A stretch of DNA of 64,000 bases from Immundisolibacterales bacterium (GTDB lineage: Bacteria; Pseudomonadota; Gammaproteobacteria; HK1). The DNA is taken from contig JAPOPW010000001.1 in NCBI GenBank assembly GCA_026712715.1, positions 1-64,000 of the forward strand, read 5' to 3'. The notes beneath the pieces were generated by a model. That model did no database searches, was not told the DNA's origin, and saw nothing but the letters and a program-made list of their open reading frames with translations. The position numbers and the translations under genes were made by a program. Of the stretch, positions 35,097 through 43,717 are shown one piece after another. Numbering within the stretch: position 1 is the first letter of the stretch; the number at the start of each line of letters is the position of its first letter.

Positions 35097-35891
35097 TCAC
35101 GAGAGCCAGCGCTTGCGCCGGCGGTAGTGCTTCACGTCCCGGAAGCTCTTGCGGGCGCCGGCTTCCGAGAGCCCGAGGTAGAACTCCTTGATGTCCGCGT
35201 TCTCCCCGAGCTCGTCCGCCCGTCCCTGGAGCACGATCTTTCCGTTCTCGAGGACATAGCCTTCGTCCGCGATGGAGAGCGCGAGCGACGCGTTCTGCTC
35301 GACGAGCAGGATGGTCACGCTCTCCTCGTCGCGAAGGCGCTTCAGGATCCCGAAAATCTCCTCGACCAGCATCGGGGCGAGCCCGAGGGACGGCTCGTCG
35401 AGCATGAGCAGCTTCGGCCGGCTCATGAGGCCGCGCCCGATCGCGAGCATCTGCTGCTCGCCTCCCGACAGGTACCCCGACTGCACGGAGATCCGTTCTC
35501 CGAGACGCGGGAAGTAGGTTAGGACCCGGTCGACGTCGTCGCGCACCTGGCGCCAGTCGCGGTTGGTATGGGCGCCCGCGATGAGGTTCTCGCGGGCGTT
35601 CAGGTGCTCGAAGCCCCGCCGGCCCTCGAACACCTGCGCGAGCCCGAGCTTGACGATGTCGGACGGGTCGCGGCGGTCGATCCGGCTTCCCTGGAACTCG
35701 ATCGACCCGCGGGTCACCTCGCCCCGCTCGGACTTGAGGAGGCCCGAGATGGCCTTGAGGGTGGTCGACTTCCCGGCCCCGTTGGACCCGAGCAGGGTGA
35801 CGATCCGGCCCTCCGGGACGTGCAGGTACACCCCCTTCAGAACGAGGATGATGTTGTCGTAGATGACCTCGATGTTGTTGAGGGTCAACAT
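35097..35891 (-). CDS. livF: LivF-type ABC transporter ATP-binding protein
   Basis: One of two ATPases of a branched-chain-amino-acid-type importer. A 264-residue protein with Walker A 'LLGSNGAGKSTTLKAISGLL', Q-loop region 'GLAQVFEGRRGFEHLNAREN', ABC signature 'YLSGGEQQMLAIGRGLMSRP', Walker B 'LLMLDEPSLGLAPMLVEEIF' and the switch in 'LLVEQNASLALSIADEGYVL'. A basic tail ('FRDVKHYRRRKRWLS') extends beyond the usual end. It starts 135 bp after the end of livK. Confidence 0.94.
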   Translation of the reverse strand: MLTLNNIEVIYDNIILVLKGVYLHVPEGRIVTLLGSNGAGKSTTLKAISGLLKSERGEVTRGSIEFQGSRIDRRDPSDIVKLGLAQVFEGRRGFEHLNARENLIAGAHTNRDWRQVRDDVDRVLTYFPRLGERISVQSGYLSGGEQQMLAIGRGLMSRPKLLMLDEPSLGLAPMLVEEIFGILKRLRDEESVTILLVEQNASLALSIADEGYVLENGKIVLQGRADELGENADIKEFYLGLSEAGARKSFRDVKHYRRRKRWLS

Positions 35892-36026
35892 GCCGGGTCC
35901 CGTCCCCTCTCCCGGAGTCCCGCGCCGACGGAGCCCGGATGCGTGGACACCGCGAAGAACGCGGGGAGGCGGGTCGCGCCGACCCGCCTCCCCGGTTGCT
36001 CGCTGGCGCTCCTCGTCAGGTGTTGC

Positions 36027-37286
36027 CTAGCCCGCCGGCGGCTCGGCCTTCTCGACATGCTCCATGATCACGTCGCGATAGCCCTGTATCCAGTCCGTGA
36101 TCGGCACCCAGGCGCCGTCGCGCACCTGCCACACCTGCACCCAACCGCCGCCTTCGTGGTCTTCCGGCGTGATGTTGAGCGGAGGCATGAAGCCGCCCAG
36201 GGTGAAGTCGCTGATCGACTCGAAGCCCTTGCGGACGTCGTCGCCGGTGACGTTGTCGGCTCCGACCGCCTCGATGGCGTTGGCGATGGCACGGGCGTGC
36301 AGGGCGCCGATGAAGACGCCGCGGTTGTAGTACACGCTGACGGCCATCTTGTCGTCCGGTGCCTCCTTCCCTTCCTCGGCGTACATGGCCTTGATCTGGT
36401 CGATGACCTTGTGGTTCTGGCCGACCCCGGCGAACTGGAGGGCCTGGTAGCCTTCCGCCGCCTCCCATCCGGCCGCCTGCATGTCGGCCTCGGAGGCCGC
36501 CCAGACGAAGCCGATGACCCGGTTCATCGGGAACCGGAGCCGGCTCAGCTCCTTGATGGAGACCGCCGGCGCCTTGCCGAAGGTGTGGTTGATGACCCAG
36601 TCGGCCTTGTAGTTGCGCACGATGTCGAGCACCTGGGGCCGCATGTCCACCCCGGGAGGCGGAACCGCGAACTCGCGCATCTCGAAGCCGATCCGGCCCT
36701 GGATGTCGCGCAGGATCTCGAGGGGCTCGCGGCCGGCCGGGTTGTCGTAGTAGAGGTATGCGACCTTGGGCAAGCCGGACTGGCCGGAAGCCTCCCACTC
36801 GTCCATCAGGAACTGGACGGCGGCCCCCGCCTGCGACCAGTAGGTGGCCGCGACCGGGAAGACATAGGGATAGCTCTGTCCGTTCGCCGCGCCCGCGCTT
36901 CCGAAGCCGGGGGACGTGCCCGGCACCTGGTCGGTGGTGAGCTTCGGGGTGAGCGCATAGGTGTGCGGGGTCCCGTAGAGCCCGTAGCTCACGTGCCCCG
37001 CCTCCTTGGAGCGTTCGTACGCTTCGACCCCGCGCGGCACGTTGTAGCCGTGGTCGATCTCGAAGGCCCGGACCGAATTGCCCTCTCCGAACATGCCGTT
37101 CCGGTTGGCGAGGCGGATGTAGTCGTGCGCGCCGTCGCACAGGAAGTTTCCTACGAGCTGCGTGGGCCCGGATCGGTCGCACTGGAAGCCGAGGACGAGC
37201 TCCCGCGCAGATGCCGTGCCGGCCGCCATGGCGGCGGCCAGTGCCGCACTTGCCAGGGCGAGCGTTGCGATTCTTGGATGTTTCAT
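36027..37286 (-). CDS. livK: LivK-type periplasmic substrate-binding protein
   Basis: Solute receptor of the ABC importer. About 419 residues with a signal peptide ('LALASAALAAAMAAGTASA') and a two-lobe Leu/Ile/Val-binding fold: 'LVLGFQCDRSGPTQLVGNFL', 'PVAATYWSQAGAAVQFLMDE', 'KVAYLYYDNPAGREPLEILR' and 'GALHARAIANAIEAVGADNV'. It is longer than classical LivK and closer to receptors for other organic acids, so the ligand cannot be called. GAGGATGG is well placed before ATG 37286. Dispersed repeat copy C lies between it and livM; livK may have its own promoter there. Confidence 0.9.
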   Translation of the reverse strand: MKHPRIATLALASAALAAAMAAGTASARELVLGFQCDRSGPTQLVGNFLCDGAHDYIRLANRNGMFGEGNSVRAFEIDHGYNVPRGVEAYERSKEAGHVSYGLYGTPHTYALTPKLTTDQVPGTSPGFGSAGAANGQSYPYVFPVAATYWSQAGAAVQFLMDEWEASGQSGLPKVAYLYYDNPAGREPLEILRDIQGRIGFEMREFAVPPPGVDMRPQVLDIVRNYKADWVINHTFGKAPAVSIKELSRLRFPMNRVIGFVWAASEADMQAAGWEAAEGYQALQFAGVGQNHKVIDQIKAMYAEEGKEAPDDKMAVSVYYNRGVFIGALHARAIANAIEAVGADNVTGDDVRKGFESISDFTLGGFMPPLNITPEDHEGGGWVQVWQVRDGAWVPITDWIQGYRDVIMEHVEKAEPPAG

Positions 37287-37357
37287 GTCGCCATCCTCGT
37301 GATGAGTGTCGATGGACTCGGAGTCCGTTCGTGACGGAGCGGCCCGACTATACCGCA

Positions 37358-37519
37358 CTGGAATCCTTGAGGGGCTCCGATCTCTACAGATGAGTCAAGT
37401 TTGCAAATCGGTTTCAGGAACGCAACGTGCGAGGCGGCGGCCGCTGCGCAGCGGCCGGGTCTCGAACAAGGCGGGGTGGCTTCGAACCCGTCTCGTCGGT
37501 CCGCGGCGCAGCCTCGCTA
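37358..37519 (-). repeat. Dispersed 162-bp intergenic repeat, copy C
   Basis: Inverted relative to copies A and B. Read on the minus strand it starts with the TAG stop of livM (TAGCGAGGCTGCGCC), as copy B starts with the moaB stop. The central hairpin is strongest here: a perfect 20-bp palindrome, CGGCCGCTGCGCAGCGGCCG, at 37438-37457. GCAAACTTGACTCAT is shared with copy A. It separates livM from livK. Confidence 0.9.
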
Positions 37520-38620
37520 CACATAGGGGAAGGGCCACACCCGGAAGTAGTCGGTGAAGTTCCGCCACATCTTCGCGAGCCCGTCCGGCTCGACGACCAG
37601 GAAGAACATGATGAGGCCGCCGAACATGATGAGGTTCCACTGGGGCATGATGGCCGACGCGGCCGCGTCGTCCCATCCGAACACGGCGCCTCCGACCCCG
37701 CGGAGGATGAAGTCGAGGACGATCGGCAGCATGGTGATGAAGATCGCTCCCAGGATGGAACCGAGAATGCTGCCGAGCCCGCCGATGATGCACATCGCGA
37801 GGAACTGGATGGAGACGAGCAGGGTGAAGCTCTCGAAGTTCGCGATCGAATAGAAGTAGGTGTAGAGCACCCCGGTGATCCCGGCGTAGAACGAGGCGAT
37901 GCCGAAAGCGACCAGCTTGGTGCGGAAGATGTTGATCCCGATGATCTCGGCCGCGATGTCCCGGTCCCGGACCGCGATGAACGCGCGCCCCAGGTGCGAG
38001 CGGAACAGGTTGAGCGCGAACACGATGCCGACCGCGAGGACGGTATAGATGAGATAGTAGTAATGAAGGTTCGCGTCCATCTTGCGGACCACGAGCTCTC
38101 CGTTCTCGATCCACGGGAAGGTGGGGGGCTGGATGTAGATCGACCCCTGCGCCCCGCCGCTCAGCCATGACCAGTGGTTGATGACCCATTCGATGATGAG
38201 CTGGGCGGCAAGGGTCGAGACCGCGAGGTAGAGTCCCTTGATGCGAAGGGAAGGGATCCCGAAGAACATGCCGACGAGCGCGGCTGCGCACCCTCCGCCG
38301 AGCATCGCGAAGAGCCAGTGGGTGCCCGGGAACTCGCGCAGGATCACCGCCGCGGTGTACGCCCCGACCGACATGAACGCGGCGTGCCCGACCGAGATCT
38401 GGCCCGTGTAGCCGACCAGGATGTTGAGTCCGAGCGCGCCGAGGGACGCGATGCCGATGAGGTTGAGGCCCCCGAGCCAGTACGACCCGCCCAGCCACGG
38501 AACGATCACGAACACCACGAGCGCGATGACCCCGATCGCGATCTTCGGAAGCGGGGTGCGGAAGATCGCCAGGTCTTCGGCGTAGGTCCGCTTGAAGGTG
38601 CCCGTCTCGCGGTTGATCAC
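37517..38620 (-). CDS. livM: LivM-type ABC transporter permease
   Basis: One of two membrane subunits of the importer. A 367-residue protein with about nine hydrophobic segments, among them 'KIAIGVIALVVFVIVPWLGG' and 'FYAGITGVLYTYFYSIANFE'. The core 'LNILVGYTGQISVGHAAFMS' and 'SHLGRAFIAVRDRDIAAEII' (the EAA-type loop to the ATPases) are family hallmarks, as is 'FLAMCIIGGLGSILGSILGA'. GTG 38620 is the likely start, with AGAGGGAAC upstream. It begins 13 bp after livH. Its stop codon forms the edge of repeat copy C. Confidence 0.94.
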   Translation of the reverse strand: MINRETGTFKRTYAEDLAIFRTPLPKIAIGVIALVVFVIVPWLGGSYWLGGLNLIGIASLGALGLNILVGYTGQISVGHAAFMSVGAYTAAVILREFPGTHWLFAMLGGGCAAALVGMFFGIPSLRIKGLYLAVSTLAAQLIIEWVINHWSWLSGGAQGSIYIQPPTFPWIENGELVVRKMDANLHYYYLIYTVLAVGIVFALNLFRSHLGRAFIAVRDRDIAAEIIGINIFRTKLVAFGIASFYAGITGVLYTYFYSIANFESFTLLVSIQFLAMCIIGGLGSILGSILGAIFITMLPIVLDFILRGVGGAVFGWDDAAASAIMPQWNLIMFGGLIMFFLVVEPDGLAKMWRNFTDYFRVWPFPYV

Positions 38621-38632
38621 GTCTCGTTCCCT

Positions 38633-39514
38633 CTACACGCGCTCGATGATCTTCTCGCCGAACAGCCCGTAGGGCTTGAACATGAGGACGAGGATCATCA
38701 GGACGTAGGGGGTGAGGTCCTTCGTGCCCCCGCCGACGAGCGGGTCGAGGAAGCCGGCCGCGAGGCTCTCCACAAGCCCGATGATGAGGCCCGCGACGAG
38801 CGCGCCGATGATGCTGTCGAGCCCGCCGAGGATCACCACCGGGAACACCTTGAGCCCGATGAGGGCGAGCTGGGTGTCGACCCCGCTCGCGTTCCCCCAG
38901 AACACGCCCCCGACCAGGGCGACCACCCCCGCGATGGCCCACGCGATGCCGAAGAAGGTCTTGACGTTGATCCCCATCGCGAGGGAGACCTGCTGGTCGT
39001 CGGCGATGGCGCGCAGCGCGATGCCGTACCGGCTCTTGACGAAGAACCAGCCGACGGCGGCGAATCCGAGACCCGCGAACACCGCCGCGACGAGCTCGAT
39101 GCGGTTCAGCAGCAGGTCGCCGATGAAGATGGGGTAGTCGTCGATGGGGAGGGGAACCGTCCGGGTCTCCACCCCGAACAGGAGCTGTGCGGTGCCCTGC
39201 AGGAACGAGGCGAGCCCGATGGTGGCCATGATGACCGCGACCACCGGCCGGCCGATGAGATGGCGGAGAACCGCCCACTCGACGAGCAGGCCGACCAGCA
39301 CCATGACCACGAGGGCGAGGAAGGCCGCGACCACGATGTTGAAGTCGAGCGAGAGGATCCAGAACGCGATGACGTAGCCCGCGAACATCACGAACTCGCC
39401 CTGGGCGAAGTTGATGACCTCGGACGCCTTGTAGATGAGCACGAATCCGAGGGCCACGATCGAATAGAGGGATCCGACGAGGAGCCCGTTCAGCATGAGT
39501 TCGACGTAGTACAC
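38633..39514 (-). CDS. livH: LivH-type ABC transporter permease
   Basis: Second membrane subunit. A 293-residue protein with 'LNGLLVGSLYSIVALGFVLI', 'YKASEVINFAQGEFVMFAGY', 'SRYGIALRAIADDQQVSLAM' (cytoplasmic coupling loop) and 'FPVVILGGLDSIIGALVAGL', all typical of LivH. About eight hydrophobic helices. It starts at a GTG with GGAAGGGAG upstream. Lies 66 bp downstream of the acyl-CoA ligase gene and 12 bp before livM. Confidence 0.95.
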   Translation of the reverse strand: MYYVELMLNGLLVGSLYSIVALGFVLIYKASEVINFAQGEFVMFAGYVIAFWILSLDFNIVVAAFLALVVMVLVGLLVEWAVLRHLIGRPVVAVIMATIGLASFLQGTAQLLFGVETRTVPLPIDDYPIFIGDLLLNRIELVAAVFAGLGFAAVGWFFVKSRYGIALRAIADDQQVSLAMGINVKTFFGIAWAIAGVVALVGGVFWGNASGVDTQLALIGLKVFPVVILGGLDSIIGALVAGLIIGLVESLAAGFLDPLVGGGTKDLTPYVLMILVLMFKPYGLFGEKIIERV

Positions 39515-39580
39515 CCTGTTCTCCCTTCCGTATCCCCCGGGCGCGCGGCAGCGCGCTCCCGGCCGCGTTCGAACACGACT

Positions 39581-41530
39581 TCAGTCGGCGGCCGCGCGCA
39601 GGTCCGCCTGCGTCGCGCCATCCGCGTCCATCACCCGCAGGTCCGCGTGGATGGACCCGGTGGATCCGTCCTCGTACGTGACCGTGATGTCCGTCTCCAC
39701 CCGGTCGCCGCCGCCGTACAGCGCCTCGATGAGCGTGCCGTACCGCTCCGCGATCACCCCGCGCCGGATCTTCCGGGTGCGGGTGATCTCGCCGTCGTCC
39801 GCATCGAGCTCCTTGTTGAGGATGAGGAAGCGCCGGATGCGGGCGCCCGCGAGGGTGCTGTCGACCGCGAGTTCCCGGTTGATCCGGTCCACCTCGCCGT
39901 GGATGAGGTCGTACACCTCGTCCCTTTGCGAAAGATCCTGGTAGCCGGTGTATGCGACCCCCCGGCGCTCCGCCCAGTTCTCCATCGCCTCGAGGTCGAT
40001 GTTGACGATCGCGGTCACGTAGTCGCGGTCCTTTCCGAGGGTGACCGCCTCCTTGATGTAGGGCGAGAACTTGAGCTTGTTCTCGAGGAACTGGGGGGCG
40101 AACATGGTGCCGTCGTTGAGATGGCTCACGTCCTTGGCCCGGTCGATGACCCGCAGGTGCCCCCGGTCGTCGACGAAGCCGGCGTCGCCGGTCGCGAGCC
40201 AGCCCTCGTCGTCGATGGTGTCGGCGGTCGCCTGCTCGTTCTTGAAGTAGGCGTGGAACATCTGCGGCCCGCGAAGCTGGATCTCGCCCGAGTCCGAGAT
40301 GCGGATCTCGGTGGACGGGAGCGGGCGTCCGACCGTCTCCGAGCTCGCTTCCCCGTCGGGCTGGTACACGCACGCCGACGAGGTCTCCGTCATGCCGTAG
40401 AGCTGCTTCAGGTTGAGGCCCATCGCGCGGATGAAGTCGAACGTGTCGGGGCCGAGGGGCGCGCCGCCGGTGTACGCGCGCCGCACCCGGGTCATGCCGA
40501 GGAGGTCGCGAAGCGGGCGGCGCACCAGCCACTCGCCCATCGTGTTCAGCGCCGCGAGACCGGACGGCACCGCGGCGCCCGACTGGCGCATCCGCTCCAC
40601 CCGCACCGCGATGTTCATGAACGTGCGGAACAGCCCCCGCTTCAGCCAGTCGGCCTCGTCCATCAGCACCTGGACCCGGGTGAGCATCCCCTCCCAGTAG
40701 GCGGGCGGCGCGACCATCACGTTCACGCCGATCTCCCGGAAGTCGCGCCGCATGGTCTCGCGGTCCTCCGGGCAGTTGATGGTGAGGCCGAAGCAGATCG
40801 CGGCCGCCACCGACAGCCACGAGTCCCCGACCCAGGCCATCGGCAGGTAGGCGATGAGCTCGTCCCCGGTGCGCCAGTCCTCGGCTATTCGGGACTCCTC
40901 GACGGAAGAGAGCAGGTTGTCGTTCGTGAGCATCGCCCCCTTGGGGGCGCCGGTGGTGCCGGAGGTGTAGCAGAACATCGCGGTGTCCGCGCCCTTGCCC
41001 GCCGCGAGCTCCCGTTCGAAGTACTCCGGATCCTCGCGCCCGAGCTCGTCCCCCATCGCCTGCACGTCCGGAAAGCAGGCGAGCCACGGGTCGTCCACGA
41101 GCTCGAGACCGCGGGGATCGTCGTAGATCACCTTCTCGACGTTGCCGAGCCGCTCCCGGATTTCGAACAGCTTGTCGACCTGCTCCTCGTTCTCGGCCAC
41201 GATGAACCGCGTTTCCGCGTGCTCGAGCACGTAACCGAGCTCCTGGGCGATGGAGTCCTGGTAGACCGCGAGCGAGATGCCCCCGAGCGACTGGGCGGCG
41301 ATCTGGGCGAAGTAGAGGCGCCGGCGGTTGTCGCCGATCACCGCGAGCTTGTCGCCGCGCCGGAACCCGATCTTCGCAAGGCCGAGGGCGAAGCGCCGCA
41401 CCTCGTCCGCGTACTCGGCCCAGGTCACGGTCTGCCAGATGCCGTACTCCTTCTCGCGCATCGCATCGCGCCCGGCGAGCGGGCCGCGCGCGTTCGCCTG
41501 CAGGATCTTCGCAAGGGTGTCGTCGGTCAT
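39581..41530 (-). CDS. AMP-dependent acyl-CoA synthetase (long-chain type)
   Basis: Activates a carboxylic acid with ATP and CoA. About 649 residues from ATG 41530. AMP-binding motif 'AMFCYTSGTTGAPKGAMLTN', 'YLPMAWVGDSWLSVAAAICF', 'LKQLYGMTETSSACVYQPDG', 'GWLATGDAGFVDDRGHLRVI' and the lysine-bearing C-terminal end 'GEITRTRKIRRGVIAERYGT'. It resembles the long FadD15-type ligases often found beside liv importers in proteobacteria, where they may activate the imported acid. Here it lies between livG and livH. The final about 50 residues ('VTYEDGSTGSIHADLRV') form an extra tail. GGAG precedes the start. Confidence 0.93.
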   Translation of the reverse strand: MTDDTLAKILQANARGPLAGRDAMREKEYGIWQTVTWAEYADEVRRFALGLAKIGFRRGDKLAVIGDNRRRLYFAQIAAQSLGGISLAVYQDSIAQELGYVLEHAETRFIVAENEEQVDKLFEIRERLGNVEKVIYDDPRGLELVDDPWLACFPDVQAMGDELGREDPEYFERELAAGKGADTAMFCYTSGTTGAPKGAMLTNDNLLSSVEESRIAEDWRTGDELIAYLPMAWVGDSWLSVAAAICFGLTINCPEDRETMRRDFREIGVNVMVAPPAYWEGMLTRVQVLMDEADWLKRGLFRTFMNIAVRVERMRQSGAAVPSGLAALNTMGEWLVRRPLRDLLGMTRVRRAYTGGAPLGPDTFDFIRAMGLNLKQLYGMTETSSACVYQPDGEASSETVGRPLPSTEIRISDSGEIQLRGPQMFHAYFKNEQATADTIDDEGWLATGDAGFVDDRGHLRVIDRAKDVSHLNDGTMFAPQFLENKLKFSPYIKEAVTLGKDRDYVTAIVNIDLEAMENWAERRGVAYTGYQDLSQRDEVYDLIHGEVDRINRELAVDSTLAGARIRRFLILNKELDADDGEITRTRKIRRGVIAERYGTLIEALYGGGDRVETDITVTYEDGSTGSIHADLRVMDADGATQADLRAAAD

Positions 41531-41547
41531 GGTGGACTCCGGTCGGA

Positions 41548-42321
41548 TCAGGCCGCGTGCGCCTTGCCGAGATACGCTTCGATGACGATCTCGTCGTTGC
41601 GGACCTCGTCCGGGGTCCCCTCCGAGATCTTCCTGCCCTGGTCGAGGACGATGATGTGGTCCGAGATGTCCATGACCACCCCCATGTCGTGCTCGATGAG
41701 GACGACGGCGGTGTCCGACATCTCGACGACGTCGAGCACGTAGCGGCAGATCGATTCCTTCTCCTCGAGGTTCATTCCCCCCATCGGTTCGTCGAGGAGG
41801 AGGACCTTGGGGTCCGCGGCGAGGGCGCGCCCGAGCTCCACCCGCTTCTGGAGGCCGAGCGGGAGGCTCCCCGCCGGCGCATTTCGGATCTGGGTGATGT
41901 TGAGGAAGTCGATGACCTCTTCCGCCCGCCGCCGGTGCGCGATCTCCTCGCGGCGCGCCGGGCCCCAGAACACTCCGCACTTGACCACCCCGCTCTTCAT
42001 CAGCATGTTGCGGCCGAGGAGGATGTTGTCGAGCACGCTCATGCCGGCGAAGAGGGCGACGTTCTGGAAGGTGCGGGCGATCCCGTGCCGCGCGACCTCG
42101 AAGGCGCGCCGTCCCGTGATGTCGGCGCCGTTGAGCACGACCTGCCCGGCGTCCGGGGGATAGACCCCGCTCACCACGTTGATGAGGGTGGTCTTGCCCG
42201 CCCCGTTGGGGCCTATGATCGCGAGGATCTTCTTCGATTCCGCGGTGAGGGTGGCCTCGCTCAGGGCGAGCACCCCGCCGAACGATTTCGCGGCATCGAC
42301 GACTTCGAGACGGTTGCTCAT
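41548..42321 (-). CDS. livG: LivG-type ABC transporter ATP-binding protein
   Basis: First gene of the minus-strand cluster. A 257-residue ATPase with Walker A 'IIGPNGAGKTTLINVVSGVY', 'GIARTFQNVALFAGMSVLDN' around the Q-loop, signature 'LPLGLQKRVELGRALAADPK', Walker B 'VLLLDEPMGGMNLEEKESIC' and 'VLIEHDMGVVMDISDHIIVL'. The signature reads LPLG instead of the usual LSGG/LPYG, a modest change. It begins the transcript that would run through the ligase, livH, livM and on to hyuB. It is divergent from pyrD. Confidence 0.94.
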   Translation of the reverse strand: MSNRLEVVDAAKSFGGVLALSEATLTAESKKILAIIGPNGAGKTTLINVVSGVYPPDAGQVVLNGADITGRRAFEVARHGIARTFQNVALFAGMSVLDNILLGRNMLMKSGVVKCGVFWGPARREEIAHRRRAEEVIDFLNITQIRNAPAGSLPLGLQKRVELGRALAADPKVLLLDEPMGGMNLEEKESICRYVLDVVEMSDTAVVLIEHDMGVVMDISDHIIVLDQGRKISEGTPDEVRNDEIVIEAYLGKAHAA

Positions 42322-42564
42322 CCGCTCCGGACCGGTCGGCGGGACATTGCCGCCGGGCGTGAAACCTCATGCGGCGCGGGCTTTGTACCGCGCTTCGGAT
42401 GGCGGGTCAAACCGGTGGGTTGTCCCGGCGGCGTACCGGAGTCATCTTCTCCCTCCCGGTGGCGGTGGAGCGGGGGGACGCGCTTCGGAGCGCCGCGCCG
42501 ATCCGCGGACGGCCCGGCTCGCGCCGGAAGGGCGCCGGCGCGCGCCGGCCATCGACCGCCCGAC

Positions 42565-42570
42565 TATAAT
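42565..42570 (+). promoter_or_regulatory. Candidate -10 box for pyrD
   Basis: TATAAT in an otherwise very GC-rich 300-bp spacer between divergent livG and pyrD, about 50 bp before the pyrD ATG. No good -35 hexamer was seen at 16-18 bp, so activator help or another sigma factor is possible. Confidence 0.4.
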
Positions 42571-42621
42571 CGCGCCGCCGGCCGGGCCGTCCGTACTCCC
42601 GGCCAGACTCGGGAGGACGCC

Positions 42622-43617
42622 ATGTCGAGCGCCGCCGCCGTCGTTTCCCAACCGGCCGAAGAGGCCGCTCCCCCGCTTGCCGTCGAGCTTTGCGGCATCC
42701 CCCTTGCCTCGCCCGTCGTCCTGCTTTCCGGGTGCGTCGGCTTCGGCGAGGAGTACACGCGGGTCGACGGATTCGACAACCGGGACGCGGGCGCGATCTG
42801 TCTCAAGGGCACCACCCTCGATCCGCGGCTCGGAAACCCCGCGCACCGGGTCTGCGAGACCCCGTGCGGAATGCTCAACTCCATCGGGCTTCAGAACCCG
42901 GGCAGCCGCGAGGTGATCGACCGCATCCTGCCCGCGCTCGACTTCGGGGAGACGCGGTTCTTCGCCAACATCGCGGGGGCCTCCGTCGGCGAATACGAGG
43001 AGCTCGCGCGGCGCTTCGACGACTCGCCGGTCGACGCCATCGAGATCAACATCTCCTGTCCCAACGTGGAGGAGGGCGGGCTCATCTTCGGCAACGATCC
43101 GGTCCTGTCGGCGCGGGTGGTGGAGGCTTGCCGGCGAGCCACGGCGAAGCCGCTCTTCACCAAGCTCTCGCCGAACCAGACCGACGTCGCCGAGAACGCC
43201 CGTCTTTGCATCGAGGCGGGGACGGACGGCCTCGCCGTGGTCAACACGTTCGTCGGCATGGCGATCGACGTCGAGACCGGGCGCCCGGTCATCGGTGCGA
43301 TCCGGGCGGGCCTGTCGGGCCCCGCGATCAAGCCGCTCGCGCTCCACCTCGTGTACGAGGTGCACCGGGTCGCCGCTCCGCACGGGGTCCCCATCATCGG
43401 GCAGGGAGGCATCGCCGGGGTCGACGATGCGATCGAGTTCCTGCTCGCGGGCGCGAGCGCGGTCGGGATCGGGACCGCGCTGTTCCACGATCCGCTGATC
43501 GGCCGCCGGGTGAACGAAGGGCTCGCGCAATGGCTCGCTCGCCGCGGCGTCGGCGGGGTTGCGCAGACCGCGGGGTCGATGCGCGCCGCGGCGGCGGACG
43601 GCGGCGGCGCGCGATGA
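42622..43617 (+). CDS. pyrD: Dihydroorotate dehydrogenase, class 1-like
   Basis: Oxidises dihydroorotate to orotate in pyrimidine synthesis. A 331-residue flavoprotein with 'GAICLKGTTLDPRLGNPAHR', 'ETPCGMLNSIGLQNPGSREV', 'AIEINISCPNVEEGGLIFGN' and 'PIIGQGGIAGVDDAIEFLLA'. The catalytic base is Cys in 'NISCPN', the class 1 signature; class 2 quinone-linked enzymes, the usual type in gammaproteobacteria, have Ser. Class 1B enzymes need PyrK, but no pyrK is adjacent. GGGAGGACG is well placed before ATG 42622. Confidence 0.9.
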   Translation: MSSAAAVVSQPAEEAAPPLAVELCGIPLASPVVLLSGCVGFGEEYTRVDGFDNRDAGAICLKGTTLDPRLGNPAHRVCETPCGMLNSIGLQNPGSREVIDRILPALDFGETRFFANIAGASVGEYEELARRFDDSPVDAIEINISCPNVEEGGLIFGNDPVLSARVVEACRRATAKPLFTKLSPNQTDVAENARLCIEAGTDGLAVVNTFVGMAIDVETGRPVIGAIRAGLSGPAIKPLALHLVYEVHRVAAPHGVPIIGQGGIAGVDDAIEFLLAGASAVGIGTALFHDPLIGRRVNEGLAQWLARRGVGGVAQTAGSMRAAAADGGGAR

Positions 43618-43717
43618 GGATGGCCGCCGCGCGCCGCTTTCCGCGCTCCGGACCGGAGCCCGCCGACCCCCGACCCCGCCGTCGCGGGCGGCCGGCGACC
43701 TGAGGACGGGTCCGGCG

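Noticed and set aside
42360-42480. A further copy of the dispersed repeat upstream of pyrD
   Set aside because: A few words look similar by translation, but none of the conserved blocks (GTTCGAAGCC, CAAGGAGTC, the hairpin) is present.
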